DNA of 8,800 nucleotides from Proteiniphilum sp. (lineage in GTDB: Bacteria; Bacteroidota; Bacteroidia; Bacteroidales; Dysgonomonadaceae): NCBI GenBank assembly GCA_016649795.1, contig JAENWZ010000076.1, forward strand, positions 1-8,800, read 5' to 3'. The position numbers and the translations under genes were made by a program. This document shows, in pieces, positions 7,951 through 8,800 of this stretch. Below the pieces are notes generated by a model. It saw only the letters and a program-made list of their open reading frames with translations, ran no database searches and was not told the DNA's origin. Numbering within the stretch: position 1 is the first letter of the stretch; every line of letters begins with the position of its first letter.

Positions 7951-8514
7951 ATGGCTAAACTAATTATCTTTTCAGCCCCGTCAGGTGCAGGCAAATCGAC
8001 GCTTGTACGTTATCTGCTGACACAGGGTTTACCCATACAGTTTTCCATTTCTGCCACCAGCCGGCTGCCGCGCGGTGAGGAGAAAAACGGTGTGGAATAC
8101 TATTTCCTTACACCCGAAGAGTTCCGCAAACGTATTGCCAACAATGAGTTTCTCGAATATGAGGAGGTCTACACCGATAAGTTCTACGGCACGCTCAAAA
8201 GCGAGGTTGACCGTATCCTCGCCGGGGGGAAGAATGTGATCTTCGATGTGGACTGTGTCGGGGGACTGAGCATCAAAAAGATTTACGGTGGGCAGGCGCT
8301 AAGCATTTTCATTATGCCCCCCTCGGTGGAGGTCCTTCGCGAGCGACTTGAGAAGAGAGGTACCGACGCCATGCAGGTGATTGAGCACAGGCTGGCGAAA
8401 GCAGAGTATGAAATGAGCTTTGCATCGCAGTTCGATGTGACTGTCTGCAACGATGATTACGACAGGGCGAAAGCCGAAATATTGCAATTGGTTTCCGGTT
8501 TTATTAAGGAGTAA
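7951..8514 (+). CDS. gmk: Guanylate kinase
   Basis: Guanylate kinase phosphorylates GMP to GDP with ATP in the cytoplasm and is essential for guanine nucleotide supply. The 187-residue product has the P-loop APSGAGKST (residues 9-17). Its GMP-binding part includes ISATSRLPRGE (33-43), Tyr50-Tyr51, Glu69 in FLEYEEVY and FYGT (78-81). The DVDCVGG segment (99-105) follows, where Cys102 takes a place that is usually Val or Trp. The lid and adenine-binding region are RERLEKRG (130-137) and HRLAKAEYEM (146-155). It is slightly shorter than the roughly 205-residue enzymes of proteobacteria, with a trimmed C-terminus, but no catalytic element is lost. The gene lies 48 bases after yicC with no terminator between, and three bases before the next gene, so all three are probably co-transcribed. 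Confidence 0.95.
   Translation: MAKLIIFSAPSGAGKSTLVRYLLTQGLPIQFSISATSRLPRGEEKNGVEYYFLTPEEFRKRIANNEFLEYEEVYTDKFYGTLKSEVDRILAGGKNVIFDVDCVGGLSIKKIYGGQALSIFIMPPSVEVLRERLEKRGTDAMQVIEHRLAKAEYEMSFASQFDVTVCNDDYDRAKAEILQLVSGFIKE
8506..8511 (+). promoter_or_regulatory. Shine-Dalgarno-like site inside the end of gmk
   Basis: AAGGAG overlaps the last codons of gmk and lies six bases before ATG 8518. It fixes the start of the downstream gene and suggests translational coupling with gmk. Confidence 0.55.
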
Positions 8515-8517
8515 GTT

Positions 8518-8800
8518 ATGATACACAAGAGATTATCCATCATTATCGCGGTGGTGCTTCTTTCACTGTCGCTGCTGGCAGGTCTGCCTAACAAACAGAC
8601 CTTCGTCTACGCAGAGAAGGAGGGAGAGGAGCTGAAGCTGGATCTCTACAGAACCGATTCGGCAACCCTGTTACCACAACCCTGTCTTGTTTTTGTGTTC
8701 GGCGGTGGCTTCAAGGATGGAGAGCGGGATGCGGAGCTCTACAAGTCCTACTTCACTCATTTCGCCAACAGGGGGTTCACCGTGGTCTCCATCGATTACC
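8518..8800 (+). CDS. Exported alpha/beta-hydrolase-like protein, 5' part (runs off the window)
   Basis: Only the first 94 residues are in the window, and there is no stop. MIHKRLS followed by a hydrophobic run to about residue 22 is a good Sec signal peptide or membrane anchor. There is no lipobox cysteine, so the product is periplasmic or anchored rather than a lipoprotein. Then come a strand-like TFVYAEKEGEELKLDLY, LVFVFGGGFKDGERD (57-71) and FTVVSIDY at the edge. GGGF followed by a downstream VSIDY is the pattern of the carboxylesterase/dienelactone-hydrolase branch of the alpha/beta-hydrolase fold, where HGGGF forms the oxyanion hole. Here the His position is Phe61. The catalytic Ser, Asp and His would lie beyond the window, so activity and substrate are unknown. 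The start is three bases after the gmk stop. Confidence 0.75.
   Translation, partial: MIHKRLSIIIAVVLLSLSLLAGLPNKQTFVYAEKEGEELKLDLYRTDSATLLPQPCLVFVFGGGFKDGERDAELYKSYFTHFANRGFTVVSIDY

Overview
The window reads as chromosomal DNA of a Bacteroidota bacterium, most likely order Bacteroidales (a relative of Porphyromonas, Proteiniphilum, Dysgonomonas or Bacteroides). The evidence is a SprA/Sov type IX secretion translocon, a sensor kinase/regulator pair that closely resembles RprX/RprY of Bacteroides, and two clear Bacteroidota -7 promoter boxes (TAnnTTTG). All recognisable genes are on the + strand. Coding DNA is fairly GC-rich, while the spacers are AT-rich. There is no rRNA, tRNA, CRISPR array, intact insertion sequence or phage gene.

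Layout. Bases 1-3288 are the 3' part of sprA, which is open at the left edge. An AT-rich spacer (3289-3514) with an imperfect palindrome leads to rprX (3515-5071). rprY (5073-5783) starts one base after the rprX stop, and a strong intrinsic terminator (5812-5844) ends this operon. A new promoter (-7 box 5911-5918) serves a monocistronic-looking CDP-alcohol phosphatidyltransferase-family gene (5956-6681).

The 348-base gap 6682-7029 has no convincing gene but is the most structured non-coding part of the window. It holds three phased repeats about 19 bases apart, a perfect -7 box, and then a duplicated 59-base unit. Each copy of that unit carries its own small hairpin, and inverted GAAATAGT copies follow. 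This looks like a structured 5' leader for the next operon: yicC (7030-7902), gmk (7951-8514) and an exported alpha/beta-hydrolase-like gene (8518 to beyond the right edge).

How the genes relate. sprA belongs to outer-membrane protein export. rprX-rprY is an envelope-sensing two-component system with no visible link to sprA beyond adjacency. The phosphatidyltransferase acts in membrane lipid head-group synthesis. yicC and gmk form a widely conserved pair joining RNA turnover to guanine nucleotide supply. I see no wholly new biological system. The best leads are the repeat and hairpin leader ahead of yicC, the altered catalytic motif of the phosphatidyltransferase, and the palindrome ahead of rprX.
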